NCBI GenBank assembly: GCA_963802905.1
Contig: CAWDKH010000004.1
Span: 576,366 to 640,365, forward strand
DNA length: 64,000 nt
Reading direction: 5' to 3'
From: DASQFQ01 sp963802905
Lineage (GTDB): Bacteria; Actinomycetota; Thermoleophilia; Solirubrobacterales; Solirubrobacteraceae
Shown piece after piece: positions 1-8,556 of the stretch (positions within the stretch are counted from its first letter, which is position 1; every line of letters begins with the position of its first letter). The translations under genes and the position numbers were made by a program. The notes under the pieces are model-generated. The model was not told the DNA's origin, made no database searches, and saw nothing but the letters and a program-made list of their open reading frames with translations.

Positions 1-1111
1 CGCGCCGTCCTGGATGCGGTAGACCCCGCCGTTGTTCGAGACCACGTAGACGTGTCCGCAGGCGTCCTCGCCGAACGCGGCGAGGTTCCGCGCCCTCGCG
101 ATCCCCGTCGGGCGGTCGTCGGTGGCGCGCGGCAGCCCGAGTGCCAGCGAGCGGATCACGCCCTCGTAGTAGTCGGCGTAGAGGTAGCGGCCGGCGAGCG
201 TGGGGAGGCCGGGGTCGCGCACGACGACGCCGCCGGTGATCGCGGTGTACGCGGGGCGCGGGAAGTCGATCACCGGGTCGGTCAACGGGCCTGCCGCGCA
301 CGTCCCGGCGTGGTCGGCGAAGCCCTCGCGGCACGGCCAGCCGAAGTTCGCGGCGCGGCCGAGGTCCGGCCAGCGCACGAAGTCGACTTCCTCGTGCGCG
401 CCGTCGCCGACGTCGCCGATCACGAGGTCGCCGGTGACGCGGTCGAACGAGAACCGGAACGGGTTGCGCAGGCCCGTCGCCCACACCCCGTTGCCGTAGA
501 CGCCGCCGCGGCGGCACGGTGTACTCGTCCGGCGCGTCGCCGCGCGGGTCGATCCGCAGCACCTTGCCGAGCAGGCTGGAGGGCGTCTGCGCGTTCACCG
601 CGTCCGCGCCGTCGCCGGTGGCGAGCCACAGGTAGCCGTCGCGACCGAAGGCGATCGTGCCGCCGTTGTGGTTGGTCGCGCCGGGGTGGTTGGCGTACCA
701 GACGCGACGGCCGCTGGCGGGGTCGGCCACGTCGGGGTTCGCCGCCGACCGGCGGTACTCGCTGACCTGCAGCCGGCCGTCCGGCTCGGCCACGAAGTAG
801 ACGTAGAACTTGCCCGACGTTGCGTAGTCCGGGGCGAAGGCCATCGAGAGCAGGCCGCGCTCGCCGTCCACGTTCACGTCCGCCGAGATGTCGAGCACCG
901 GGGCCGGGAGCGTCGTCCCGTCCCGGACCAGCCGGATCACGCCGCTGCGCTCGACCACGAACAGCCGGCTCGCGTCACCGGGCGGCGACGTGACGTACAT
1001 CGGCGTGTTGAAGCTGCCGACCGGGACCAAGGTCGGCGCTGCGGCGGCGCTCGCCGGGGCGGCGAGGGCAAGCAGCGCGAGCGCGAGCAGCGCCCTAGTG
1101 ATCCGCGACAT
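1..1111 (-). pseudogene. PQQ-type glucose/sorbosone dehydrogenase-like secreted protein, frameshifted, runs off left edge
   Basis: Starts at ATG 1111 with a signal peptide (MSRITRALLALALLALAAPA), followed by the beta-propeller signatures of soluble aldose dehydrogenases: LFVVERSGVIRLV, GLLSMAFAPDY, NHNGGTIAFGRDGYLWLATG and GKVLRIDPRG. At about 503-518 the homology leaves this frame just after DEYTVP. It resumes one frame over as RGGVYGNGVWATGLRNPFRF and continues through WPCREGF and YLYADYY to the left edge. The break lies in a 14-base perfect palindrome of GCC/GGC triplets, a typical place for a sequencing indel, so the gene may be intact in the organism. The family oxidises sugars outside the membrane using PQQ. 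The start overlaps the rhodanese stop by 17 nt, which suggests translational coupling. Confidence 0.8.
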
Positions 1112-1448
1112 GCCCGCCCTCCGGCTCCAGCGGCAGCCCGCGGCCCGCCCACTCCTCGATCCCGCCGTCCATCGAGTGCGCGTCCCAGCCGGCGCGGCGG
1201 AAGGCGTTGGCGGCCATCCCCGAGCGTGCGCCGAGGCGGCAGTAGAAGACGACCGGCGTGTCGCGCTCGATCGTCTCGGCCTGGGAGGCGAGGCGCTCGA
1301 GCTCGATGTGGCGCGCGCCGGCGATCCGGCCCGCCTCGTGCTCGTAGGGCTCGCGGACGTCGATCAGCTGGATCTCACCGCGCTCGTGGGCGGCAAGGAC
1401 GTCTTGAGCGTCAACGTCGACGTCCTCGGCGTGGAAGGCGTGAGCCAT
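1095..1448 (-). CDS. rhodanese-like sulfurtransferase domain protein
   Basis: A 117-residue single rhodanese domain. The hallmark LIDVREPYEHEAGRI is near residues 28-42. The active-site loop CRLGARSG has its cysteine at residue 70, followed by the usual C-terminal GGIEEWAGRGLPLEP. The open frame extends further upstream, but that extension would run into the preceding carboxyltransferase gene. ATG 1448 lies 25 nt after that stop and begins directly at the domain (MAHAFHAEDV), so I chose it. Single-domain rhodaneses carry persulfide sulfur in the cytoplasm; the acceptor here cannot be told. It is apparently co-transcribed with the carboxyltransferase upstream and the sugar dehydrogenase downstream. 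Confidence 0.9.
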   Translation of the reverse strand: MAHAFHAEDVDVDAQDVLAAHERGEIQLIDVREPYEHEAGRIAGARHIELERLASQAETIERDTPVVFYCRLGARSGMAANAFRRAGWDAHSMDGGIEEWAGRGLPLEPEGGHVADH

Positions 1449-1473
1449 GCGAGCAGGGAAGGTACAGCCCGGG

Positions 1474-3033
1474 CTACGGGCGCGGACCCCGTGCCTTGGG
1501 TCCGGCGCCCGTCTCATGGGCAACGAGGCGGTGAGCTTGGCGCGCCCACGCGCACAGCAGCGGGCGCGTGTCGCGCGGGTCGATGATCTCCTCGACCCCG
1601 AAGCGCTCGGCGGTCCGGAACGGCGAGCGCACCGCGTCGAGCCGCCCTTCGATCTCGGCGCGCAGGGCGACCGGGTCCTCGGCCGCCTCGAGCTCGCGCC
1701 GGTAGGCGGCCTCGAGCCCGCCGGCGATCGGCAGCGAGCCCCAGTCGCCCGACGGCCAGGCGTAGCGGAGGTTCAGCCGCGAGGCGTCGCCGTGCGCGGC
1801 GCCGGCCACGCCGTAGACCTTGCGGATCAGCACCGACACCCACGGCACGGTCGCCTGGTGGACGGCGAACAGGGCGCGGGCGCCGCGGCGCATCGTGCCG
1901 GCGCGCTCGGCCTCCGAGCCGATCACGAAGCCGGGCTGGTCGACGAGGTTGACCACCGGCAGGCGGAACTGGTCGCAGAGGTCGGTGAAGCGCACGAGCT
2001 TGTCCGAGGCGTCGCCGGTCAGGCCGCCGCCGTAGTGCTTCGGGTCCGAGGCGAGCACGCCGACCGGGTGGCCGTCGAGCCGCGCCAGCGAGCAGATCAG
2101 CGAGCGCCCGTGCCGTGGTCCGAGCTCGAACACCGAGCCGAGGTCGCAGACCGCGTTGAGCACCGCGCGCATGTCGTAGGGCTTGCGCGGGTCGCGGGGG
2201 ACGATCGACAGCAGCGCCTCCTCGCGGCGGTCGGCAGGGTCGGTGGCCGCCGCGATCGGCGGCAGCTCCCACGCGCTCGGCGGCAGGTAGGAGAGGAAGC
2301 GCTTGAGCTGGTCGAGCGCGTCGTCCTCGTCGGCGGCCTCGTTGTCGACCGCCCCCGCGCGCGTCTGCATGCGCGAGCCGCCGAGCGCCTCCTTGTCGGG
2401 TGACTCCCCCATCGCCGCGGCGACCACCGGCGGGCCGGCCACGAACAGCTGCGAGGTCCCGCGCACGATCACGCTGAAGTGCGAGGCGACGACCCGCGCG
2501 GCGCCGAGCCCGGCGACCGGGCCGAGCGCCGCGGCGACCACCGGCACGCGCGCCATGTTCGCGATCGCCAGCTCCATGCCGGGGATGAACGGCACGTACG
2601 TGTAGCCCATCTGCTCGAGCGACTTGACCGAGCCGCCGCCGCCCGTGCCGTCGACGAGCCGCACGAGCGGGAGCCGCATGTCGTGCGCGAGGCGTTCGGC
2701 GAAGACCATCTTCTGCCAGATCGCGGCGTCGGCGGCGCCGCCGCGGACGGTGAAGTCGTCGCCCTGGACGACCGCCGCGCGGCCCTCGATCTCGCCCTGG
2801 CCGCAGACCATGTTCGCCGGCGTGAAGGCGGCGAGCTCGCCGTCCTCGTACGTGCCGACGCCGGCGAGCGCGCCGGTCTCGTGGAACGTGCCGGGGTCGA
2901 ACAGGCGCTCGATGCGCTCGCGCACCGTCCGCCGGCCCGAGGCGTGCTGGCGCGCCACTCGTTCCTCGCCACCCATCTCGCGGGCGAGCGCCTCGCGGCG
3001 GCGCAGCTCGTCGAGCTCGGGCTCCCAGCTCAT
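1474..3033 (-). CDS. acyl-CoA carboxylase, carboxyltransferase (beta) subunit
   Basis: 519 residues, the normal length for the PccB/AccD-type biotin-dependent carboxyltransferase. The N-terminal crotonase-like half holds VRLVDGTGGGGSVKSLEQMG and an ALGPVAGLGAARVVASHFS oxyanion-hole region. The C-terminal half holds VVNLVDQPGFVIGSEAER and the ELEAAEDPVALRAEIEGRL tail. It moves carboxyl from carboxybiotin to an acyl-CoA (propionyl-, acetyl- or methylcrotonyl-CoA; the substrate cannot be decided from sequence alone). No biotin-carrying alpha subunit is encoded nearby. The start, ATG 3033, is only 20 nt from the divergent start at 3054. Confidence 0.93.
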   Translation of the reverse strand: MSWEPELDELRRREALAREMGGEERVARQHASGRRTVRERIERLFDPGTFHETGALAGVGTYEDGELAAFTPANMVCGQGEIEGRAAVVQGDDFTVRGGAADAAIWQKMVFAERLAHDMRLPLVRLVDGTGGGGSVKSLEQMGYTYVPFIPGMELAIANMARVPVVAAALGPVAGLGAARVVASHFSVIVRGTSQLFVAGPPVVAAAMGESPDKEALGGSRMQTRAGAVDNEAADEDDALDQLKRFLSYLPPSAWELPPIAAATDPADRREEALLSIVPRDPRKPYDMRAVLNAVCDLGSVFELGPRHGRSLICSLARLDGHPVGVLASDPKHYGGGLTGDASDKLVRFTDLCDQFRLPVVNLVDQPGFVIGSEAERAGTMRRGARALFAVHQATVPWVSVLIRKVYGVAGAAHGDASRLNLRYAWPSGDWGSLPIAGGLEAAYRRELEAAEDPVALRAEIEGRLDAVRSPFRTAERFGVEEIIDPRDTRPLLCAWARQAHRLVAHETGAGPKARGPRP

Positions 3034-3040
3034 GCGGCGG

Positions 3041-3046
3041 TAGCCT
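3041..3046 (+). promoter_or_regulatory. candidate leaderless -10 box (TAGCCT) for the FAD-linked oxidase
   Basis: TAGCCT lies 7 nt before ATG 3054. The 20-nt gap to the divergent carboxyltransferase leaves no room for an ordinary 5' leader. A TAnnnT box 6-7 nt before a start codon is the usual layout of leaderless actinobacterial transcripts. No -35 element was identified. Confidence 0.4.
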
Positions 3047-3053
3047 CGCAGGG

Positions 3054-4340
3054 ATGTGGTCGAACTGGTCGCGCGGGCAGTCGTGCGCGCCCGCCGAGCA
3101 CGTGCGACCGTCGAGCCGGGCCGAGCTGAGCGAGGCCGTCGCCCGCGGGCGCGCGGTGCGCGTGGCGGGCGCGGGCCACTCGTTCTCAGGCGGCGTCCTG
3201 ACCGACGGGACGCTGCTCTCGCTCGAGCGGCTCGACCGGGTGCTCGACGTCGACCGCGGGAGCGGGCTCGTGCGCGCCGAGGCCGGCATCAGCCTGCACC
3301 GGCTCGTACGCGAGCTGCACGCCCACGGGCTCGCGCTGCCGAACCTCGGCGACATCGACGCGCAGTCGCTCGCCGGCGCGCTGATCACCGGCACGCACGG
3401 GACGGGCGCGAAGCTCGGCAACCTCGCCTCGGGCGTCGAGGCGATCGAGCTCGTGCTCGCCGACGGCTCGGAGCTGACCGTCGACGGTGGCGACGAGCTG
3501 CGCGCCGCGCGGGTGTCGCTTGGCGCGCTCGGGGTCGTCGCGGCGGTCACCCTGCGCTGCGTGCCGTCCTTCCGCCTCCACGCCGTCGATCGGCCGCTGC
3601 CGCTCGACGAGGTCCTCGACGGGCTCGACCGGCACGTCGACGGCAACGACCACTTCGAGCTCTTCACGTTCCCGCACTCGCCGCTCGCGCTGACGCGGAC
3701 CAACAACCGCAGCGACGCCGCGCCGACGCTGCGCCGGCCGCGGCTCGAGTGGCTGCAGGACGTGGCGATGGACAACCACGCGTTCTGGCTGCTCAACCGC
3801 GCGGCCCGCGCGGTGCCGCGGGCGATCCCGGCGATCAACCGGCTGGCCGGGCGCTCGGCCTCGAAGCGCGAGCGCGTGTCGGAGTCCTTCGACGTGTTCG
3901 CCAGCCCGCGGCTCGTGCGCTTCGAGGAGATGGAGTACGCGCTGCCGCGGGCGCACGCCGCTGAGGCGCTGCGGGCCGCGCGGGCGATCCTCGAGCGCTA
4001 CCCGGTCTCGTTCCCGATCGAGCTGCGCTTCTCGGCCGGCGACGACGCGTTGCTCTCACCCGCGCACGCGCGCGACACGGCGTACGTCGCCGTCCACGTG
4101 TTCGAGGGCATGGCGTTCGAGGCGCCGTTCCGCGAGGTCGAGGCGGTGATGCGCGAGTGGGGCGGGCGGCCGCACTGGGGCAAGCGCTCGTTCCTGGGCG
4201 CCGAGGAGCTCGCGCCGCGCTACCCGCGCTGGGATGACTTCGCAGCGATCCGCAAGCGGCTGGATCCTGACGGGCGGTTCGTCAACGCCTGGGTCGAGCG
4301 GACGCTCCGGGGGTCTGACCCCCCAATCGCCGACGCATGA
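3054..4340 (+). CDS. FAD-linked sugar-lactone oxidase (D-arabinono-1,4-lactone / L-gulonolactone oxidase family)
   Basis: 428 residues. The N-terminal FAD_binding_4 fold shows the flavin-attachment-type motif GAGHSFSGGVLTDGTLLSL at about residue 40, then NLGDIDAQSLAGALITGTHG and GALGVVAAVTLRC. The C-terminal ALO domain ends with HWGKRSFLGAEELAPRYPRW and KRLDPDGRFVN, which are characteristic of aldonolactone oxidases. The family oxidises aldonolactones or alditols and passes electrons to oxygen or another acceptor. The last residues (RGSDPPIADA) are encoded by the palindromic repeat at 4309-4372, so the natural C-terminus has been altered by that element. Confidence 0.88.
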   Translation: MWSNWSRGQSCAPAEHVRPSSRAELSEAVARGRAVRVAGAGHSFSGGVLTDGTLLSLERLDRVLDVDRGSGLVRAEAGISLHRLVRELHAHGLALPNLGDIDAQSLAGALITGTHGTGAKLGNLASGVEAIELVLADGSELTVDGGDELRAARVSLGALGVVAAVTLRCVPSFRLHAVDRPLPLDEVLDGLDRHVDGNDHFELFTFPHSPLALTRTNNRSDAAPTLRRPRLEWLQDVAMDNHAFWLLNRAARAVPRAIPAINRLAGRSASKRERVSESFDVFASPRLVRFEEMEYALPRAHAAEALRAARAILERYPVSFPIELRFSAGDDALLSPAHARDTAYVAVHVFEGMAFEAPFREVEAVMREWGGRPHWGKRSFLGAEELAPRYPRWDDFAAIRKRLDPDGRFVNAWVERTLRGSDPPIADA

Positions 4341-4372
4341 ACCGGCCGCAGCAATGAGGGGGTCAGACCCCC
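4309..4372. repeat. double GGGGTCTGACCCC palindrome, copy 1
   Basis: GGGGGTCTGACCCCCC (4309-4324) and its reverse complement form GGGGGTCAGACCCCC (4358-4372) flank 33 nt containing GCAGCAATGA. Each half is nearly palindromic, and the two can also pair with each other. A second copy lies at 10695-10761. This copy overlaps the 3' end of the oxidase gene and supplies the start codon and first codons of the MFS gene. It resembles REP/RAYT-type palindromes, but no RAYT transposase is in the window. Confidence 0.85.
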
Positions 4373-5874
4373 TGGCCATCCAGCGCTGGACCCTGACGGT
4401 CGTCTGCACGTCGACCGCGGTTCTCCTCATCAATGTCGCGGCGCCGAACGTCGCGCTCGAGGCGATCGCTCAGGACCTCGACGCGTCCTTCACCGACCTC
4501 CAGTGGGTGCTGAGCGGCTACTCGCTCGTGCTCGCCGTCTTCCAGCTCACGGCGGGGAGCCTGGCCGACCTGTTCGGGCGAAGGCGGCTGTTCGTGCTCG
4601 GGCTGATCGTGTTCACCTTCGCGTCGGCGCTGTGTGCGCTGGCGTGGTCGTCGGGGCTGCTGATCGCGGCGCGGGCGCTGCAGGGGCTCGGCGCCGCGAT
4701 GCTCTTCCCCGCCTCGCTGGCGCTGCTGGTCCAGGAGTTCGAGGGGTCCGCGCGCGCCCGCGCGATCGGGACGTGGGGCGCGGTCATCGGGCTTGCGTTC
4801 GCGGCGGGGCCGCTGGTGGGCGGGCTGCTCGTCGACAGCTTCGGCTGGCAGGCGATCTTCTGGCTCGGGGTCGCGCTCGGGCTGCCGACGCTCGGGCTGG
4901 CGCTGACCAAGGTGCGGGAGTCGCGCGACCCCGACCCGAGCCCGATCGACTGGGGCGGCGTGGTGACGTTGTCGACGGGCCTCTTCCTGATCGTCTTCGC
5001 CGTGTTGCGCGGCAACGCGCTGGGGTGGACGAGCGCGCCTGTGCTCGGGTGCGTGGCCGCCGGGCTCGTGTCGCTGGCGGCGTTCGTCCGAGTCGAGCTG
5101 CATCACCCCGACCCGATGCTCGACCTGCGCCTGTTCCGCAACCGCACGTTCCTCGGCGCGACGGTGATCATCGTCACGCTGGCGGGCGGCTCGTTCGGCA
5201 TCTTCGTCTACCTGTCGCTGTTCCTGCTCGAGGTCGCCGGCGGCAGCCCGGTCGAGGTCGGCCTGTGGCTGGCGCCGCTCGCGCTCTCCGCCTTCGCGAG
5301 CTCGCTCATCGCGGGGCGGCTCACCGGGCGGGCGCCGTTGACCGGCACGCTGGCGCTCGGGATGGGCCTGACCGCGGGCGGACTGCTGCTGATGACCGGC
5401 GTCGACGCGGACTCGTCGTGGGTGCACCTGCTCGCCGGCCTCGTTGCGGTGGGCGCCGGCACCGGGCTCGCCAACCCGCTGGCGACCTTCGCGCACCTCG
5501 GCGTGCTGCCGCCGGCGCAGGGCGGGCTCGCCTCCGGCATCAACAACACGGCGCGCCAGCTCGGTCTCGCGGTCGGGATCGCGGTGCTCGGCGCGGTGCT
5601 GCAGAGCAGCATCGCCGCGGGGGTGGAGGAGCGCACCGACGGGCTCGGCTCGGCACGGCGCGCGGTCACGGACCGGATCGCCGACGGCGACGTCGCCGCC
5701 GCCACGCGGCTCGCGCCGGCGGGCGCGCGCGACAGCCTGCACTCGACTTACAACGCGGCGTTCGCGTCCGGCATCAACGAGCTGCTGCTGATCGGCGTCG
5801 TGCTCTCGCTCCTGGGGCTCGCGGCGGCGCTCACGCTGGTGCGGACGCGGGACTTCTGGCAGCCGGGGGTGTAG
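4354..5874 (+). CDS. MFS drug-resistance transporter, DHA2 (14-TM, EmrB/QacA-like)
   Basis: 506 residues from ATG 4354. The first helix carries LLINVAAPNVALEAI, followed by LQWVLSGYSL and the motif-A loop GSLADLFGRRRLFVLG. Motif C (GPLVGGLLVDSFGWQAIFW) is typical of proton antiporters. About 14 hydrophobic segments follow, as in DHA2 exporters, with a late conserved GGLASGINNTARQLGLAVG. The family exports toxic compounds across the inner membrane by proton antiport; the substrate is unknown. The open frame continues upstream into the oxidase gene. ATG 4354 is the first sensible start and lies inside the repeat, giving the odd N-terminus MRGSDPLAIQ; CTG 4372 is an alternative. Confidence 0.9.
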   Translation: MRGSDPLAIQRWTLTVVCTSTAVLLINVAAPNVALEAIAQDLDASFTDLQWVLSGYSLVLAVFQLTAGSLADLFGRRRLFVLGLIVFTFASALCALAWSSGLLIAARALQGLGAAMLFPASLALLVQEFEGSARARAIGTWGAVIGLAFAAGPLVGGLLVDSFGWQAIFWLGVALGLPTLGLALTKVRESRDPDPSPIDWGGVVTLSTGLFLIVFAVLRGNALGWTSAPVLGCVAAGLVSLAAFVRVELHHPDPMLDLRLFRNRTFLGATVIIVTLAGGSFGIFVYLSLFLLEVAGGSPVEVGLWLAPLALSAFASSLIAGRLTGRAPLTGTLALGMGLTAGGLLLMTGVDADSSWVHLLAGLVAVGAGTGLANPLATFAHLGVLPPAQGGLASGINNTARQLGLAVGIAVLGAVLQSSIAAGVEERTDGLGSARRAVTDRIADGDVAAATRLAPAGARDSLHSTYNAAFASGINELLLIGVVLSLLGLAAALTLVRTRDFWQPGV

Positions 5875-5889
5875 CGCCCGCTTTCGGTG

Positions 5890-5895
5890 TATCGT
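5890..5895 (+). promoter_or_regulatory. candidate leaderless -10 box (TATCGT) for the secreted amidohydrolase
   Basis: TATCGT lies 7 nt before GTG 5903, only about 15 nt after the MFS stop codon, and no Shine-Dalgarno sequence is visible. This is the same layout as at 3041 and 11686. Confidence 0.4.
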
Positions 5896-5902
5896 CGCCG
5901 CC

Positions 5903-8410
5903 GTGCGTCGCCTCCTGCTCGTCGTCCTGATCGCGATGGGCGTGTTTGCGAGCGAGGCACGGGCGGCGGACCGCTATGCGCTGGCCGGCGGCTGTTACGC
6001 GCTGAAGTCGGTCGCGACGGGCAAGTTCGTCGCCAAGGCGTCTGACGGCAGCTACCGGGCCTCGGCGGGCGGGGCCGACGGCGCCGAGCCGTTCCGGATG
6101 CAGGCGACGGCGCTCGGGCGCTACCTGCTCTACGGCGCGAAGCGTGACTTCATGGGCGTCGGCAAGCCGACCCCGATCCCGGTGGCGACGCCGACCAACC
6201 CGCTGCCGGTGCCCGGGCTGCCGGGCTCCACCACCACGCAGCCCGGCGACCGCGTGCAGAGCGCCGCGGCGCCGAGCGAGACCGCCGACTGGCGCGTGAA
6301 CAGCGCCGGCGACGGCTTCGCGGTCGACCTCCCGGCCGCCGGCGGGCAGGTGCTCACCGTCGCCGGCGACGGCACGATCATCCTGCGCGACCGCGGGGCG
6401 GCGGGCGAGCGCGGGCGCTGGGCATTCGTGGCCCGCGGCGGCTGCCCCGAGTACCCGGAGATCGCGCTCGACGTGGACGGCGCGCCGTCGGTCGGCAGCT
6501 CGCCCTGGAGCGCGGTCCGCGGCCTGATCGACGGCCACATGCACATGATGGCCTTCGAGTTCCTCGGCGGGCGCATCCACTGCGGGCGGCCGTGGCATCC
6601 CTACGGCGTCACCTACGCGATGGTCGACTGCCCCGACCACTACCCCAACGGCGCCGGAGCCGCGGCCGAGAACGTGTTGTCGTTCGGCAACCCCGCGCAC
6701 CTCCACGACCCGGTCGGCTGGCCGACGTTCAAGGACTGGCCGTCGTATCCGTCGCTCACCCACGAGCAGAGCTACTACCGCTGGCTCGAGCGCTCGTGGC
6801 GGGCCGGCCAGCGCGTGTTCGTGAACCTGCTCGTCGACAACGCGGTGCTGTGCGAGCTGTATCCGCTGAAGAAGAACTCGTGCAACGAGATGGACGGCGT
6901 GCGCCTGCAGGCGCGTCGCATCCACGAGCTGCAGGACTACATCGACGCCCAGCACGGCGGGCCCGGCAAGGGCTGGTTCCGGATCGTCAAGTCGCCCTAC
7001 GAGGCGCGCCGCGTCATCAACCAGGGCAAGCTCGCGGTGATCCTCGGGATCGAGGTCTCGAAGCTGTTCGACTGCGGCATCAACAACGAGCAGGCCGAGT
7101 GCACGGCGCCGCAGATCGACCAGCGGCTCGACGAGGTCTACGACATGGGCGTGCGCGACATGGAGCTCGTCAACAAGTTCGACAACGCGCTCGCGGGCGT
7201 CGCCGGCGACTCGGGGACGACCGGCGTCGTGGTCAACAACGGCAACAAGATCGAGACCGGCAAGTACTGGCAGATGACGAGCTGCGACGGGCACAACCAC
7301 GTCGAGGACCGCACGCAGTACTCGCTGCCCGGCGTCGAGCGCGACTCGCTGGCCGGGAACGTGCTGAAGGTGTTCGGCACGAGCGGCGCGGCGCCCATCT
7401 ACCCGCCGGCGCCGCACTGCAACGTGCGCGGGCTGTCGCCGCTCGGCGCCCACCTCGTCAAGCGCATGATCGCCAAGAAGATGATCGTCGACCCCGACCA
7501 CCTGAGCGTGCGGGCGCGCAACCAGCTGCTCGACATCGTCGAGGCGGCGAAGTACTCGGGGATCATCTCCAGCCACTCCTGGAGCACGCCGGACGCGATC
7601 CCGCGGATCTACCGGCTCGGCGGCTTCGTCACGCCGTACGCGGGCGCGTCCAAGGACTTCGTGACGCAGTGGCGCGAGGCGCTGCCAGTGCGCGACAAGC
7701 GCTTCTACCAGGGCGTCGGCTGGGGCGCGGACATGAACGGCTTCGGCGCCCAGGGCGGGCCGCGCGGCGGCGCGAACCCGGTCACGTACCCGTTCAAGTC
7801 GTGGGACGGCAAGGTCACGATCGGCCAGCAGCACAGCGGCCAGCGCGTCTACGACATCAACAAGGACGGGGTCGCCCACTACGGCCTCTATCCCGACTGG
7901 GTCGAGGACCTCCGCCGCCTCGCGGGCCAGCAGATCATCGACGACCTCGGGCGCGGCTCGGAGGCCTACCTGCAGATGTGGGAGCGCGCCGACGGCATCC
8001 CGACGGGCTGCCGGCCGGCGAAGGCGAAGCTCACCAAGCGCGGGCTGGCGGGCGCGCGCCTCGGCGTCTCGACCGCCGCGCTGCTGCGGCGCGCGGGCCA
8101 GCCGAAGCGACGGGGCGCGAAGGCGTGGCGCTACTGCGTCGACAAGGGCAAGCTCGTCGCCGCCTTGACGCCGACGGGCAGGGTGGCGCTGGTCGGCTCG
8201 ACCGCGCCCGGTCACAAGGCACGCGGGATCCGCACCGGGATGAAGGCAAAGCGCGCCCGCAAGGGCACGCGCGCCTTCGGCCGCGGCGTGCGCAAGCGCG
8301 GCCGCTACGTCTACGTCGTCCGAGGCGGGCGAGTGCGGGCGGTGGCGGTGACCACCGCGAAGTCGCGCAAGGCAGTCCGCCGGTCCCTGAAGGCCGCCGG
8401 GTTGCGCTGA
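5903..8410 (+). CDS. large secreted amidohydrolase-like (possible membrane-dipeptidase-related) protein
   Basis: 835 residues from GTG 5903. A signal peptide (MRRLLLVVLIAMGVFASEARA) is followed by a beta-rich region (about 25-195) that resembles a carbohydrate- or ligand-binding fold, with the repeated phrasing FVAKASDGSY and LTVAGDGTIIL. The central domain begins RGLIDGHMHMMAFEFLGG, a metal-binding HxH motif of amidohydrolases. Later it has VDPDHLSVRARNQLLD, SGIISSHSWSTPDAIPRI and GWGADMNGFGAQ, which fit the remaining metal and substrate positions of M19/amidohydrolase barrels. The last roughly 150 residues are basic and repetitive (RTGMKAKRARKGTRAFGRG) and may bind the wall. The substrate is unknown. 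Confidence 0.7.
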   Translation: MRRLLLVVLIAMGVFASEARAADRYALAGGCYALKSVATGKFVAKASDGSYRASAGGADGAEPFRMQATALGRYLLYGAKRDFMGVGKPTPIPVATPTNPLPVPGLPGSTTTQPGDRVQSAAAPSETADWRVNSAGDGFAVDLPAAGGQVLTVAGDGTIILRDRGAAGERGRWAFVARGGCPEYPEIALDVDGAPSVGSSPWSAVRGLIDGHMHMMAFEFLGGRIHCGRPWHPYGVTYAMVDCPDHYPNGAGAAAENVLSFGNPAHLHDPVGWPTFKDWPSYPSLTHEQSYYRWLERSWRAGQRVFVNLLVDNAVLCELYPLKKNSCNEMDGVRLQARRIHELQDYIDAQHGGPGKGWFRIVKSPYEARRVINQGKLAVILGIEVSKLFDCGINNEQAECTAPQIDQRLDEVYDMGVRDMELVNKFDNALAGVAGDSGTTGVVVNNGNKIETGKYWQMTSCDGHNHVEDRTQYSLPGVERDSLAGNVLKVFGTSGAAPIYPPAPHCNVRGLSPLGAHLVKRMIAKKMIVDPDHLSVRARNQLLDIVEAAKYSGIISSHSWSTPDAIPRIYRLGGFVTPYAGASKDFVTQWREALPVRDKRFYQGVGWGADMNGFGAQGGPRGGANPVTYPFKSWDGKVTIGQQHSGQRVYDINKDGVAHYGLYPDWVEDLRRLAGQQIIDDLGRGSEAYLQMWERADGIPTGCRPAKAKLTKRGLAGARLGVSTAALLRRAGQPKRRGAKAWRYCVDKGKLVAALTPTGRVALVGSTAPGHKARGIRTGMKAKRARKGTRAFGRGVRKRGRYVYVVRGGRVRAVAVTTAKSRKAVRRSLKAAGLR

Positions 8411-8548
8411 CGAACGGCGGCTGGGTAGGGATCGGGTCCGAACCGGCCCGGGAGCCCACGAATGTCACCTCGAGGTCGCATACCGACCTCGAGACGACAC
8501 TCGTGCCGCCGCGGCACCTCGAACCTGCCCCTACCCAGCCGCCGTTCG
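8411..8548. repeat. long intergenic palindrome, type A, copy 1
   Basis: 138 bp bounded by perfect 20-base inverted arms (CGAACGGCGGCTGGGTAGGG and its complement). Inside is a second inverted repeat at 8457-8505, starting CACGAATGTC, with 22-base arms and three mismatches. It lies between two convergent genes. The same element, with the same outer arms, occurs at 24326, 36448 and 39224. Confidence 0.95.
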
Positions 8549-8556
8549 CAGGCGTC

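Noticed and set aside
1514..3838. 774-codon minus frame covering the carboxyltransferase and the FAD oxidase
   Set aside because: Arginine-rich shadow in another frame of the carboxyltransferase and antisense to the oxidase; no family signature.
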